NCBI GenBank assembly: GCA_964472605.1
Contig: CAYYLG010000011.1
Location: 1-23,402, forward strand
DNA length: 23,402 nt
DNA from: JANNXY01 sp964472605
GTDB taxonomy: Bacteria > Patescibacteriota > Minisyncoccia > Phycocordibacterales > CAIZIN01
Reading direction: 5' to 3'
This document shows positions 15,171 through 23,084 of the stretch, in pieces. The position numbers were made by a program, and so were the translations under genes. Under the pieces are notes generated by a model. The model had not been told where the DNA came from. It did no database searches and worked only from the letters and a program-made list of their open reading frames with translations. Within the stretch, counting starts at the first letter, position 1. Each line of letters starts with the position of its first letter.

Positions 15171-15659
15171 CTAAGCCACAGCTCCTACAATTTGAAAATC
15201 CTCATGAGAAATAGATTCAGCAATTTCCTTAAAAGATACTACTTGTCTCCTGCTGGAATCCAGATTCAGATAAGCAGGTAAACTCACCTCAGTCTCATCA
15301 GATTTAATATAGCAACCAAGTAGATTACCTTCACGGTCAAAAACCTGACAAAGGTTATACGAATCCCAGTTATTAACTGTATGGAATATTTTTCTAACCA
15401 CAACCAACTTACAATCACGCGCCCCATTGGTATGTCGAAACCACTCAAAAGCACTTTCGAGTGATTTACCTGAAGTTACACCAGAATAGTCAGAAGAAAA
15501 ATCTCCCCCTCCATCGAGACATTGGCTTAAACCAGTAGAGGATTGAGTAAAAAACCACCTTACCCCTCCACTATCAGTGCACCAAGCAAGAACGTGCATA
15601 TCGGCATCAATTCTTCCTGGCAAATCATTTAGCGAAAACGGTTTAATTGGAATGAGCAT
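15171..15659 (-). CDS. Hypothetical 162-residue protein
   Basis: Not recognised. Apparently a soluble mixed alpha/beta protein without a signal peptide. Notable segments are HVLAWCTDSGGVRWFFTQSS, a Gly/Ser-rich loop (GGGDFSSDYSGVTSGKS), LESAFEWFRHTNG and LCQVFDREGNLLGCYIKSD. Cysteines occur near 27, 47, 83 and 104, with no clear metal-binding spacing. It stands alone between the DUF2914 gene and the divergent methyltransferase gene. No Shine-Dalgarno sequence and no close -10 hexamer. GC is mildly above the neighbours. Likely lineage-specific. Confidence 0.55.
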   Translation of the reverse strand: MLIPIKPFSLNDLPGRIDADMHVLAWCTDSGGVRWFFTQSSTGLSQCLDGGGDFSSDYSGVTSGKSLESAFEWFRHTNGARDCKLVVVRKIFHTVNNWDSYNLCQVFDREGNLLGCYIKSDETEVSLPAYLNLDSSRRQVVSFKEIAESISHEDFQIVGAVA

Positions 15660-15737
15660 ATTGTTTTGTTTCTAAACGAACATTACCACTAATTTACAGA
15701 TTTGCAATCGTGCACTAGCATAAATCTATAAAATCCG

Positions 15738-15743
15738 TATGCT
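15738..15743 (+). promoter_or_regulatory. Possible -10 before the SpoU methyltransferase
   Basis: TATGCT, 8 nt before the ATG at 15752. A second AT-rich hexamer, TATAAA, lies at 15727-15732. Weak evidence. Confidence 0.3.
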
Positions 15744-15751
15744 TAGTAGAA

Positions 15752-16501
15752 ATGAGGCAAAATTCAATACCACAAAACTTAATAGAAAAACTTCGTGAGA
15801 AGAAACATCGAGTAGAAAAGAAGCTTTTTCTAGTGGAGGGAGCAACAAGCCTACTTGAACTTATTGGCTCTGAATATGAGATAGATACACTGGTGATTAG
15901 TGAAGATTTCTACAAGAACTATCGAAGCAAAATCGAAAACAATGAGATTAACTACGTGATTGCTCATGAAGGTGAAATAAGAAAACTCTCTTCTCTAGAA
16001 AATAACACTGATGGAATTGCTGTGGTGAAACAAATGGTATTTACATTACCAGCAAAGAAACAAGGAATGTACATAGCACTCGATAGTGTGCGTGATCCAG
16101 GAAACTTGGGAACAATCATTCGTATCGCTGATTGGTATGGCATTGATACTATCGTTGCCTCAGAAGATACAACAGACTTCTATACACCAAAAGCAATCTC
16201 TGCAACAATGGGATCATTCACCAGGGTTAAAGTTGTGTACACCAATTTATTTAATTTCCTTGAAAATTGTAATTTACCGATTCTTGGGGCATATCTAGAA
16301 GGAACTTCTGTTCATGAATTTAACTTCCCTAAAGAAGGAGTGTTGGTTATTGGCAATGAATCCAACGGAATAAGTACAAGAATCAAACATTTCATAAATA
16401 ATAAAATTACAATTCCAAAATATGGGGACGCAGAATCTCTGAACGCCGGTATCTCAACAGCAGTGATTCTAGATAATTGGAAAAGATCCATAAGTGGATA
16501 A
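15752..16501 (+). CDS. SpoU/TrmH-family RNA 2'-O-methyltransferase
   Basis: 249-residue SPOUT enzyme that methylates a ribose 2'-OH in rRNA or tRNA. The N-terminal substrate-binding domain (about 1-95) begins RQNSIPQNLIEKLREKKHR and contains FLVEGATSLLELI. Motif 1 is LDSVRDPGNLGTIIRIADW (with Asn and Arg), motif 2 is VLVIGNESNGIS, and motif 3 is ITIPKYGDAESLNAGISTAV. All three catalytic/SAM motifs are intact. The exact target (23S G2251-type or other) cannot be told from sequence alone. Confidence 0.93.
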   Translation: MRQNSIPQNLIEKLREKKHRVEKKLFLVEGATSLLELIGSEYEIDTLVISEDFYKNYRSKIENNEINYVIAHEGEIRKLSSLENNTDGIAVVKQMVFTLPAKKQGMYIALDSVRDPGNLGTIIRIADWYGIDTIVASEDTTDFYTPKAISATMGSFTRVKVVYTNLFNFLENCNLPILGAYLEGTSVHEFNFPKEGVLVIGNESNGISTRIKHFINNKITIPKYGDAESLNAGISTAVILDNWKRSISG

Positions 16502-16505
16502 GCTG

Positions 16506-16533
16506 TTGACAAGCTGGGTATAAGGCGTAGCAT
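16506..16533 (+). promoter_or_regulatory. Sigma70-type promoter after the methyltransferase gene
   Basis: Perfect TTGACA at 16506-16511, 16-bp spacer, TAGCAT at 16528-16533. It starts 5 bases after the SpoU methyltransferase stop and would transcribe the GC-rich element and then the ZIP gene. Confidence 0.55.
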
Positions 16534-16539
16534 TAACAA

Positions 16540-16721
16540 TGGATCCAAAATAAGTCAATGAAAACTACCCGATCCTCGTGGTGGACAGCACTTCACCTTG
16601 TCATGCGAAAAATCCCTCGCAAGCTCAAGGGGCCAAAAATTCGAATCTTCCGTGGGCCAAGGCTCACAGGAGTAATCCCATGAAACTCAACGGGCCGGCG
16701 CTCCACCATAAGCGCCGGCCC
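16540..16721 (+). ncRNA. Candidate structured RNA (unrecognised, GC-rich)
   Basis: About 180 bp, with 56% GC by hand count over 16561-16720 in a genome near 36%. Local stems include GTGGGC/GCTCAC (loop CAAG), GCGA/TCGC, and a perfect 11-bp GGGCCGGCGCT/AGCGCCGGCCC stem with an 8-nt loop at 16692-16721. Preceded by a TTGACA promoter and followed by the ZIP gene. There is no U-tract after the last stem. Short frames of 41 codons (plus strand, 16558-16683) and 38 codons (minus strand, from 16709) exist, but neither is convincing. It does not match tmRNA, RNase P, SRP or 6S RNA that I can recognise. Strand and function are uncertain. Confidence 0.4.
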
Positions 16722-16744
16722 TAACCAATTATCAGCTTTTAATT

Positions 16745-16750
16745 TATACT
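16745..16750 (+). promoter_or_regulatory. -10 box before the ZIP transporter gene
   Basis: TATACT, 6 nt before the ATG at 16757. Fits the leaderless pattern. It lies downstream of the GC-rich stem-loop. Confidence 0.45.
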
Positions 16751-16756
16751 TAGATC

Positions 16757-17473
16757 ATGATTATTTTAATAAGTATCGCCACATTCCTTTTCACCCTCCT
16801 TGGAGGATTATTCGCATTGAAATTTAAGGATAAGCTTCATCTCATAACTGGATTCAGTGCTGGGGCCGTGATCGGTGTAGCATTCTTTGACCTCATACCT
16901 GAAGCGATTGAGCTTGGTGAAGCAAATCATGAAATATCCTTTATTAGTTCAATAATCGCTCTTGGATTTGTGCTCTATATGATACTCGACAGATTCCTCG
17001 GCTTTCACTGTCACACACATGAGGAGGAAACTCATCATCACAAAGGAAATCTTGGAGCCGGGTCCCTCTCTGTACACAGCTTTCTCGATGGTGTCGCAAT
17101 CGGTCTAGCATTCCAAGTTTCTTCTGCTATTGGAGTTGTAGTTGCCATCGCTGTACTTGTCCATGATTTCTCAGATGGAATAAATACTGTGAGCATGATA
17201 ATGAAAAATCACGGCAATAAAAAAAGTGCAATTAAATGGCTTATGATAGACTCTATGGCTCCAGCGCTCGGAATCATTTCAACAATGTTTTTTTCACTTT
17301 CAGAAACTTCTTTAGGAATTATATTAGCACTGTTTGCTGGATTCTTTTTATACATCGGGGCATCGGATCTCCTACCAGAAAGCCATCATGATCATCCAAC
17401 CAAATGGACAACCATTTCAACCATACTTGGTATTTTAGTTTTATTTTTTGCAATCAAAATCGCAGGGATTTAA
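16757..17473 (+). CDS. ZIP-family metal transporter
   Basis: 238 residues, about seven to eight membrane helices; imports divalent metals such as zinc or iron into the cytoplasm. The metal path helices are HSFLDGVAIGLAFQ and VHDFSDGINTV (H-D-G and H-D in place of the more usual HE). GFSAGAVIGVAFFDLIPEA near the N-terminus is typical. A His-rich loop (HCHTHEEETHHH, about residue 76-87) lies between helices and probably binds metal. It converges on the copper operon and shares its terminator. Confidence 0.92.
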   Translation: MIILISIATFLFTLLGGLFALKFKDKLHLITGFSAGAVIGVAFFDLIPEAIELGEANHEISFISSIIALGFVLYMILDRFLGFHCHTHEEETHHHKGNLGAGSLSVHSFLDGVAIGLAFQVSSAIGVVVAIAVLVHDFSDGINTVSMIMKNHGNKKSAIKWLMIDSMAPALGIISTMFFSLSETSLGIILALFAGFFLYIGASDLLPESHHDHPTKWTTISTILGILVLFFAIKIAGI

Positions 17474-17499
17474 AAAACCGCTCACATGAGCGGTTTTTT
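17472..17499. terminator. Bidirectional Rho-independent terminator
   Basis: Stem CCGCTCA/TGAGCGG around a 2-base centre, six A before and six T after, overlapping the ZIP stop codon. It terminates the ZIP gene on the plus strand and the copper operon on the minus strand. Confidence 0.93.
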
Positions 17500-17501
17500 A
17501 C

Positions 17502-17861
17502 CTATTTAATTCCGTACCAAGAGTTTAACCAACTTTTCATTTGAGCTATTTCACCCGTCTGAGCGGTGATGATAGCATTTGCCATTGTCTTTAGTTCTGG
17601 ATGCTTACCATTCACAAGTACCGCCTTAGCCATGTCTACCGCACCCTCATGATGAACTATCATCTCAGAAAGGAAAGCTTTATCGAACTCATCTCCTGTT
17701 TTCCCTGAAAGACCAGCCATCATTCCAGACATTTCATTACTCATTACACTACCATCTGGCATTACATGGGTATTAGATGGTGTCTCTCCCCAACCTACAT
17801 ATGATCCGAGAGCAAATCCAATAATAAGTGAAACTACTGCGATTATAATTGTTTTATTCAT
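17502..17861 (-). CDS. DUF305 family membrane-anchored protein
   Basis: 119 residues. A hydrophobic N-terminal anchor (about 4-24) is followed by a Met-rich segment (HVMPDGSVMSNEMSGMMAG) and the DUF305 ferritin-like helical domain, FDKAFLSEMIVHHEGAVDMA to AQTGEIAQMKSWL. DUF305 genes are often next to copper genes; a metal-binding role outside the membrane is likely but inferred. The Met and His residues (MIVHH) are candidate copper ligands. It is the last gene of the operon, 9 bp after mscL, directly before the terminator. Confidence 0.93.
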   Translation of the reverse strand: MNKTIIIAVVSLIIGFALGSYVGWGETPSNTHVMPDGSVMSNEMSGMMAGLSGKTGDEFDKAFLSEMIVHHEGAVDMAKAVLVNGKHPELKTMANAIITAQTGEIAQMKSWLNSWYGIK

Positions 17862-17870
17862 ACTTTTTTA

Positions 17871-18194
17871 TTAATTAATAATTTGCTGACCAGAAACCTG
17901 TGGTGAGTTTTTCTTTAAGAATTTATTCATTGACTTGATAGCCACAAAGACTGAAAGAGTGACAATCAAGAAATTTACTATTGCATTGATAAAGTTTCCT
18001 AGTTTTATTGCACCAAGAGTGATAAAACTAAAATCTGGCTGACCAAAAATCATAGCAATTGCCTGCATGATCACATCATTTACGAGTGAATTAACTATAT
18101 TATTAAAAGCCACTCCAACTACGATACCTACCGCAAGCTCGATTGCATTACCCTTAATAGCAAACGCCTTGAATTCCTCGATAAAATTTTTCAT
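17871..18194 (-). CDS. mscL: Large-conductance mechanosensitive channel
   Basis: Homopentameric channel that opens on membrane tension and protects from osmotic shock. 107 residues, shorter than the E. coli protein (136) because the C-terminal bundle is reduced. Signatures are the N-terminal FKAFAIKGNAIELAVGIVVGVAFNNIV with the first helix, and FINAIVNFLIVTLSVFVAIKSMNK with the second. The start is 2 bp after the EEP gene stop. The sequence TATAAT 6 nt before the ATG overlaps the last codons of that gene. Confidence 0.96.
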   Translation of the reverse strand: MKNFIEEFKAFAIKGNAIELAVGIVVGVAFNNIVNSLVNDVIMQAIAMIFGQPDFSFITLGAIKLGNFINAIVNFLIVTLSVFVAIKSMNKFLKKNSPQVSGQQIIN

Positions 18195-18196
18195 AC

Positions 18197-18940
18197 CTAT
18201 ATTATATCAAAATCTAAAAATAGCGGAGAATGATCAGATACTACATCTGGCAAAACCCTAAAATCATTCACTTTAATCTCTGGAGAAACAAATATGTAGT
18301 CTGCAAATTGAATTGGTTTCTTATAAAGCTCAGTTCGGGTGGAAGTTATACCATATTCTTTAATCAGATTTCTCATACCAGATTCCTCTAACATCTCTAT
18401 ACTTTTTGTTTCCGGTAATAAATTAAAATCTCCCACTAAAATTTTTGGACAATTAAACATGTTGAGAAAATTTACAATCATTCTTGATTGATTTAACCTC
18501 TTTTCGCTGTCACTCTTTCCCTCTGGTCTATGGGTACCATGAAGATTAACTAAAAGGAATAATTTACCACCCTCTTTTAACTCTAGCCATTGGAGTTTCC
18601 TATGATGGTCCCAATCTTTATGATCTTTTTCTAAATCTAACCCTCTGGCGATAAAGGTCTCCCCATTTTGAAACAACTCGAGCTTATTATTAAAAAATGT
18701 CGCAAGACCATAATAACCATTATAAGACTGGCAAAACTCACCTACATAATTAGAAAATGTATTACTTAGATTACTGAAAAGTTCGGTGTCTATATTTAAT
18801 CCTGGAACGTGTATTTGTTGAATACCTTTGTTATGAACTTCTTGAAAACACCAAATATCTACATCTTTATACCTATCAAAAAACTCACCATGTTTCTCTT
18901 TTACCCTCCCTCCCCAGATATTTAGAGTAACTAATTTCAT
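18197..18940 (-). CDS. Endonuclease/exonuclease/phosphatase (EEP) family protein
   Basis: 247 residues from the ATG at 18940 (MKLVTLNIWGG). An ATG at 18979 opens the frame earlier but overlaps the VOC gene and adds no family sequence. EEP motifs: TLNIWGG (Asn), WCFQEVH (metal-binding Glu), VNLHGTH, LVGDFNLLPE (Asp-Asn), FADYIFVSP and the terminal VSDHSPLFLDF (Asp-His). These form the Mg-dependent phosphodiesterase site. The substrate may be nucleic acid, a phospholipid or a small phosphoester. No signal peptide. It is 4 bp after the VOC gene. Confidence 0.9.
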   Translation of the reverse strand: MKLVTLNIWGGRVKEKHGEFFDRYKDVDIWCFQEVHNKGIQQIHVPGLNIDTELFSNLSNTFSNYVGEFCQSYNGYYGLATFFNNKLELFQNGETFIARGLDLEKDHKDWDHHRKLQWLELKEGGKLFLLVNLHGTHRPEGKSDSEKRLNQSRMIVNFLNMFNCPKILVGDFNLLPETKSIEMLEESGMRNLIKEYGITSTRTELYKKPIQFADYIFVSPEIKVNDFRVLPDVVSDHSPLFLDFDII

Positions 18941-18944
18941 AAAT

Positions 18945-19346
18945 TTAATTTTCTTCAATCGAAGTATGCATAACCTCAACTACAAAATTAGTGAAAATGT
19001 CTGGTAGATCAAACCATCTTTCAATCTCCGACCAACCACTATCTCTGTATTTTATTCCCTTCCCATCTGCCCAAGCCTTTACCTTGTCTAAAACCTCTTG
19101 AGGATTATCAGATAGAAAAGCAATATGTGTTCTTTTCTTTATTTCAATATCTTGTATCGGAATATCATCTACTTGAGTAATCTGTATAGCAAATCGTAAT
19201 TGCGACTGGCCCATCATTATCCAATCACCCTCCGATGGAGTATAAACAACATCAAAGCCTAGGAGTTTATACATCTCGGCCACATCATCTAGATATCCTT
19301 TCTTAATATTCTGACAATAGTGATGGAGTTTGGGATCTTGATTCAT
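18945..19346 (-). CDS. VOC/glyoxalase-fold protein
   Basis: 133 residues. LHHYCQNIKKGYLDDVAEMYKLLGFDVVY begins like a VOC (glyoxalase/bleomycin-resistance/dioxygenase) module, and THIAFLSDNPQEVLDKVKAW with a final WFDLPDIFTNFVVEVMH fits the second half. Possible metal ligands are a His near residue 8-9, the His in THIAF and the Glu in VVEVMH. The reaction is not predictable. The gene sits inside the copper operon, 27 bp after the cupredoxin gene. Confidence 0.78.
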   Translation of the reverse strand: MNQDPKLHHYCQNIKKGYLDDVAEMYKLLGFDVVYTPSEGDWIMMGQSQLRFAIQITQVDDIPIQDIEIKKRTHIAFLSDNPQEVLDKVKAWADGKGIKYRDSGWSEIERWFDLPDIFTNFVVEVMHTSIEEN

Positions 19347-19373
19347 AAAGATATTTTTATAAAATATTAATCC

Positions 19374-19766
19374 TTAATCGAAATTAATTTTAAAATTATA
19401 CATTCCCATGCTACATGTTCCCCGAAATTCAGTTCCAGCTTGTGGTAGACCAAGATCTATAATCTCTTCCCCGGTTTGCTTAAGAACTCTCTGATATCCA
19501 ATTGATTTAATTACTAATGCAACTGAACAATCATATGTACCATTTGTCGTAACTACGAGTTTCGTAGGTATATCTGCCTTTGCCAAAGATACTTTTGGGG
19601 AATAACCGCCTTTTGCATGTATAGTTATATACTGTATACCGTCCTTTATTTCTATATTTTGCTTATTATTTAGAGTATTTTCGGTATTGTTTGAACCACC
19701 GAAAAAAATTACACCGATACCAACCAGGAGACCTATTGTGACGATAATAAGCGCAGTTTTATTCAT
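19374..19766 (-). CDS. Membrane-anchored cupredoxin-like protein
   Basis: 130 residues. An N-terminal anchor (about 4-22) is followed by a linker and a cupredoxin-like beta domain of the type found beside copper ATPases. Likely ligands are C80 (NGTYDC), C118 and M120/M122 in TCSMGMY. The classical His ligand set of blue-copper proteins is absent, so a Cu(I) chaperone or sink is more likely than electron transfer; this is inferred. The start is 8 bp after the SafE gene. A perfect TATAAT (19774-19779) lies 7 nt before the ATG, overlapping the preceding stop. Confidence 0.85.
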   Translation of the reverse strand: MNKTALIIVTIGLLVGIGVIFFGGSNNTENTLNNKQNIEIKDGIQYITIHAKGGYSPKVSLAKADIPTKLVVTTNGTYDCSVALVIKSIGYQRVLKQTGEEIIDLGLPQAGTEFRGTCSMGMYNFKINFD

Positions 19767-19773
19767 AATTATG

Positions 19774-19779
19774 ATTATA
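19774..19779 (-). promoter_or_regulatory. -10 box before the cupredoxin gene
   Basis: Perfect TATAAT on the minus strand, 7 nt before the ATG at 19766. It may give an internal leaderless transcript within the copper operon. Confidence 0.4.
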
Positions 19780-20788
19780 TATTAAGTAATGGGTTAATAA
19801 TTCCCAATCCGGCTAGACCCGCCAGCAATGTAAATAGGCCAAGACCGATAACTATTATTCCGGCAGATTTAAAGAAGATAGATGCGTACCTTGAGTGAGC
19901 AAATGATGCTGAACCAAATGAAAGAAATACAAGCATTGGGGCGGTGCCTAGGACAAAAGCTAGCATTATTAACATCCCGCGGGCAAACGATCCACTGCTT
20001 AATGCCGCCACCTGCATCGATTGAGTAAATCCACAAGGCAGAAAGAAGGTGGCAAAACCAAGAATAAGAGGCGTAAATGTTTTATGTTCTATCTTTCTAA
20101 GAAAGTTAAAGATACCTGATGGCAAAGTGATTTGGCTTCTATCAGAAATACCTACTAAGTTAAGACCCAGCATAAGCATTACAATTGAAGCTACCAGTCC
20201 TAATATCGCAGTAAATGTAAAATTAATCCCTATTGCGCCACCAACCGCACCAAGAACTCCCCCCAATAATGCAAAACTCACAATTCTACCCGTATGGAAC
20301 AAAATAAAGGTTTTGGTGTCGCTTAAATTATCTTGCGACACCTTTGCTGATAGAGACAATACCAATCCCCCAACAATAGCCAGACAGCTTGAAACTGAAG
20401 CGATAAGACCAATTATGAAGCTTGTGGCTGGAGTGGTTTGTCCTCCAACACCTAGATCTAATACTCCTGATTTCTGTAGCAAGAAAAACAGAGCCAGAAT
20501 AGCAAGTCCAATCGGTAGAGCTTTCCAGATATCATCCTTCTTTTCTACCTTATTCAAGACTTTTTTATTGGACAATGCGTATCCGTGAGGTTGTATTTTA
20601 CTTGTTGAACTTATTAAGAGTTCTTCGGGAGAAAAATCAGAATACGTTTCAACTTCAAGCGTTTCCTCGTCCAGATCAACCACAGCGCTCTTGATATAAT
20701 CTTGTTCATTCAAAACATCCTCAATTAATATCTTGCATGATTTACAATGCATTCCGGATATATGAAATGTATACGTTTTCATTCTCAT
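19775..20788 (-). CDS. HMA domain-SafE/DsbD-like membrane protein fusion
   Basis: 337 residues. The N-terminal HMA domain (about 1-70) has the Cu-binding C15-x-x-C18 in GMHCKSCK. A six-helix membrane domain follows (about 85-337), of the sulfite-exporter TauE/SafE or DsbD-like class, with GLIASVSSCLAIVGGLVLSL and GFATFFLPCGFTQSMQVAA; Cys and Pro-Cys-Gly in these helices are characteristic. Similar proteins move copper or electrons across the membrane in oxidase assembly. Start is an ATGA overlap with the copA stop (ATG at 20788); a second ATG at 20782 is also possible. Confidence 0.9.
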   Translation of the reverse strand: MRMKTYTFHISGMHCKSCKILIEDVLNEQDYIKSAVVDLDEETLEVETYSDFSPEELLISSTSKIQPHGYALSNKKVLNKVEKKDDIWKALPIGLAILALFFLLQKSGVLDLGVGGQTTPATSFIIGLIASVSSCLAIVGGLVLSLSAKVSQDNLSDTKTFILFHTGRIVSFALLGGVLGAVGGAIGINFTFTAILGLVASIVMLMLGLNLVGISDRSQITLPSGIFNFLRKIEHKTFTPLILGFATFFLPCGFTQSMQVAALSSGSFARGMLIMLAFVLGTAPMLVFLSFGSASFAHSRYASIFFKSAGIIVIGLGLFTLLAGLAGLGIINPLLNI

Positions 20789-23079
20789 AATTTTTTGCCT
20801 TTAATTCTCAGTGAATTGCCTACAACCGAGACCGACGACATTGCCATAGCAAAACCGGCAAATACTGGATTAAGCAACCAGCCAAATACCGGATAAAAGA
20901 TGCCTGCAGCAAGAGGAATGCCTACAATATTGTAGATGAATGCCCAGAATAGATTTTGTCTTATTCCTCTCATTGTAATTTTCGAAAGCCTGATTGCCTT
21001 CACGAGTTTTGAAATATCTCCGCCAAGCAGCGTAATACCTGCCGACTCAATTGCCACATCAGTTCCTGTCCCCATGGCAATACCCACATCCGCTTGAGCG
21101 AGAGCTGGGGCATCATTTACTCCGTCTCCAGCCATTGCAACAATCTTACCTTGTAACTGTAGCTCTTTGATCTTTTTCAATTTATCTATAGGAAGTACGT
21201 GAGCGACCACATCATCTATACCGACTAATGAGGCAATATATTTGGCTGTTTTTTCATCATCACCTGTAAGCATTACCACTTTAATTCCAAGACTATGGAG
21301 ATTTTTGACCGCCTCGACAGATTCGGGCTTGATTTCATCTGCCACCATAACGAAACCTAGAACATTTTCTCTTGTTGCAAGGATAACCGGTGTCTTGCCT
21401 TGCAACGTAAATTCATTGAGCAATGTTCTGTCAAAAGAAAGCTCAAGATCATCTATAAGCTTTGTATTACCGACAACATATTCAGTACTGTTTATGGTTC
21501 CCTTTAATCCCTTACCCTGGATACCTTCAAAATTTGAAACTTCGTTGAGTGTAATACCCTTTTCTTGTGCATAACTTACAATCGCATGAGCAATTGGGTG
21601 TTCAGATTTTTTTTCAAGTGAAGCAAGAACTGAAACAAACTCCGTATCGTCGTTACTTGAAAAATTTTGAATATCAACAAGAGTTGGCTTGCCCTTGGTT
21701 ATCGTCCCTGTTTTATCGACTATAACAGTATCAACTTTATGCAGCTTTTCGAGTGTTGCAGCATCCTTAATAAGAACTCCATCTTTCGCACCCTTACCTA
21801 CGCCGACAATAATTGCTGTTGGTGTAGCAAGGCCCAATGCACACGGACAAGCAATCACTAGAATACCCACAAAGGATACAAGTCCAAAAGAAAGTGCCTG
21901 AGAAAATCCTATGTATTGTGAACCAAAGATTAGCCACATTGCTAGAGTAAAAAATGCGATCACCAGAACAATAGGCACAAAAATAGAGGAAATTTTATCT
22001 GCTAAAGCCTGTATCGGGGCCTTGCTTCCCTGCGCGCTTTCAACCATTTTTATTATCTGAGCAAGCAGAGTTTCAGAACCAACCTTGGTCGCTTTGAATG
22101 TAAACGAGCCTGTAGTATTAATTGTTCCCGATACAACATTGTCACCAATTTTCTTCTGAACAGGCATTGGCTCACCTGTAACCATCGATTCATCCACAAA
22201 AGATGATCCCTCGATAATTACACCATCTACGGGAATCTTTGCTCCCGGTTTTATGATTATTAAATCTCCATGCATTACATCATTTACAGGTATATCTATC
22301 TCTTTTCCATCTCTCTTAACCAGCGCGGTCTTTGCTTGAAGATTAAGTAGTTTTTCGATAGCATCGCCTGTTTTTATCTTTGATCGAGCCTCCAAGTACT
22401 TACCTAAGGCAATAAATGTAATTACAACAATGGTGACATCATAATATTGATACTCGACGTTAATGAACGGCCTAAGCACATCTTCAAAAGCTGAAACTGC
22501 AAAGCTATAGAGAAAAGCGGCAACCGTACCAATCCCAATAAGCGTATCCATGTTCGCCTTGCCATATCGAATAAATCTGTAGAAACCTAGCAAATATGGT
22601 TTTCCTACTACAAACAGCACATAGGTGGCTAGAATTGGTAAAAGGTGATGAAAAAACTCCTTCACTATATAGCTCATTGCCGGAACAATGCTGTATTGCG
22701 CAAGAATATCCCAGCCCATAATGATCGCAGCAAAAATAGCCAGGGGTATGGCTGAAATCACTTTTGATTTCATATCTGCCAGCTCTCTCTGCTTTTCTTC
22801 CTTGGATTGGTTAAAGCCAAGATGTGCCTCATGCTCTTCTGTAGATTGATTCGTGTGATTATGATGATTACCTAAATCGAGAGAATATCCAAATTTCTCA
22901 ATCTTTCCTGAAAGCTGAACATGGTCCACTTTTGATTCATCAAAAGAAACACTAGCGGTTTCTGTCCCATAATTCACTTCTGCTGATTCAACCCCATCTA
23001 CCTTTTTAAGAGCTTTTTCTATGATACTCGCGCATGAGGCGCAATGCATTCCTCTTACTTTGTAGGTTTTGGTATGCAT
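20785..23079 (-). CDS. copA: Copper-transporting P1B-type ATPase
   Basis: 764-residue Cu(I) exporter. One N-terminal HMA domain with C13-x-x-C16 (GMHCASC), then a His-rich linker (NHHNH around 71-75). Actuator loop TGEP at 301-304, ion-binding CPC at 411-413, phosphorylated D455 in DKTGT, SEHP at 492-495, TGDD at 605-608, GDGVND at 651-656. The last helices contain YN (716-717) and MSS (747-749), the Cu(I)-specific residues of the P1B-1 group. It starts 5 bp after csoR and ends in an overlap with the HMA-SafE gene. Confidence 0.98.
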   Translation of the reverse strand: MHTKTYKVRGMHCASCASIIEKALKKVDGVESAEVNYGTETASVSFDESKVDHVQLSGKIEKFGYSLDLGNHHNHTNQSTEEHEAHLGFNQSKEEKQRELADMKSKVISAIPLAIFAAIIMGWDILAQYSIVPAMSYIVKEFFHHLLPILATYVLFVVGKPYLLGFYRFIRYGKANMDTLIGIGTVAAFLYSFAVSAFEDVLRPFINVEYQYYDVTIVVITFIALGKYLEARSKIKTGDAIEKLLNLQAKTALVKRDGKEIDIPVNDVMHGDLIIIKPGAKIPVDGVIIEGSSFVDESMVTGEPMPVQKKIGDNVVSGTINTTGSFTFKATKVGSETLLAQIIKMVESAQGSKAPIQALADKISSIFVPIVLVIAFFTLAMWLIFGSQYIGFSQALSFGLVSFVGILVIACPCALGLATPTAIIVGVGKGAKDGVLIKDAATLEKLHKVDTVIVDKTGTITKGKPTLVDIQNFSSNDDTEFVSVLASLEKKSEHPIAHAIVSYAQEKGITLNEVSNFEGIQGKGLKGTINSTEYVVGNTKLIDDLELSFDRTLLNEFTLQGKTPVILATRENVLGFVMVADEIKPESVEAVKNLHSLGIKVVMLTGDDEKTAKYIASLVGIDDVVAHVLPIDKLKKIKELQLQGKIVAMAGDGVNDAPALAQADVGIAMGTGTDVAIESAGITLLGGDISKLVKAIRLSKITMRGIRQNLFWAFIYNIVGIPLAAGIFYPVFGWLLNPVFAGFAMAMSSVSVVGNSLRIKGKKL

Positions 23080-23084
23080 AAAAA

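Noticed and set aside
15150..15182. Terminator after the 162-residue gene
   Set aside because: Minus strand has GGCGCCCGG then six T, but no convincing stem of 5 bp or more with a proper loop.
16558..16709. 41-codon plus and 38-codon minus frames in the GC-rich element
   Set aside because: Both strands are open, neither has a family or ribosome site; the structured-RNA reading is at least as likely. Not called as genes.
18941..18979. Upstream start for the EEP protein
   Set aside because: Overlaps the VOC gene; the family begins at MKLVTLNIWGG.
20049..20588. 179-codon plus-strand frame
   Set aside because: Antisense shadow of the HMA-SafE gene.
21242..21901. Several plus-strand frames
   Set aside because: Antisense shadows within copA.
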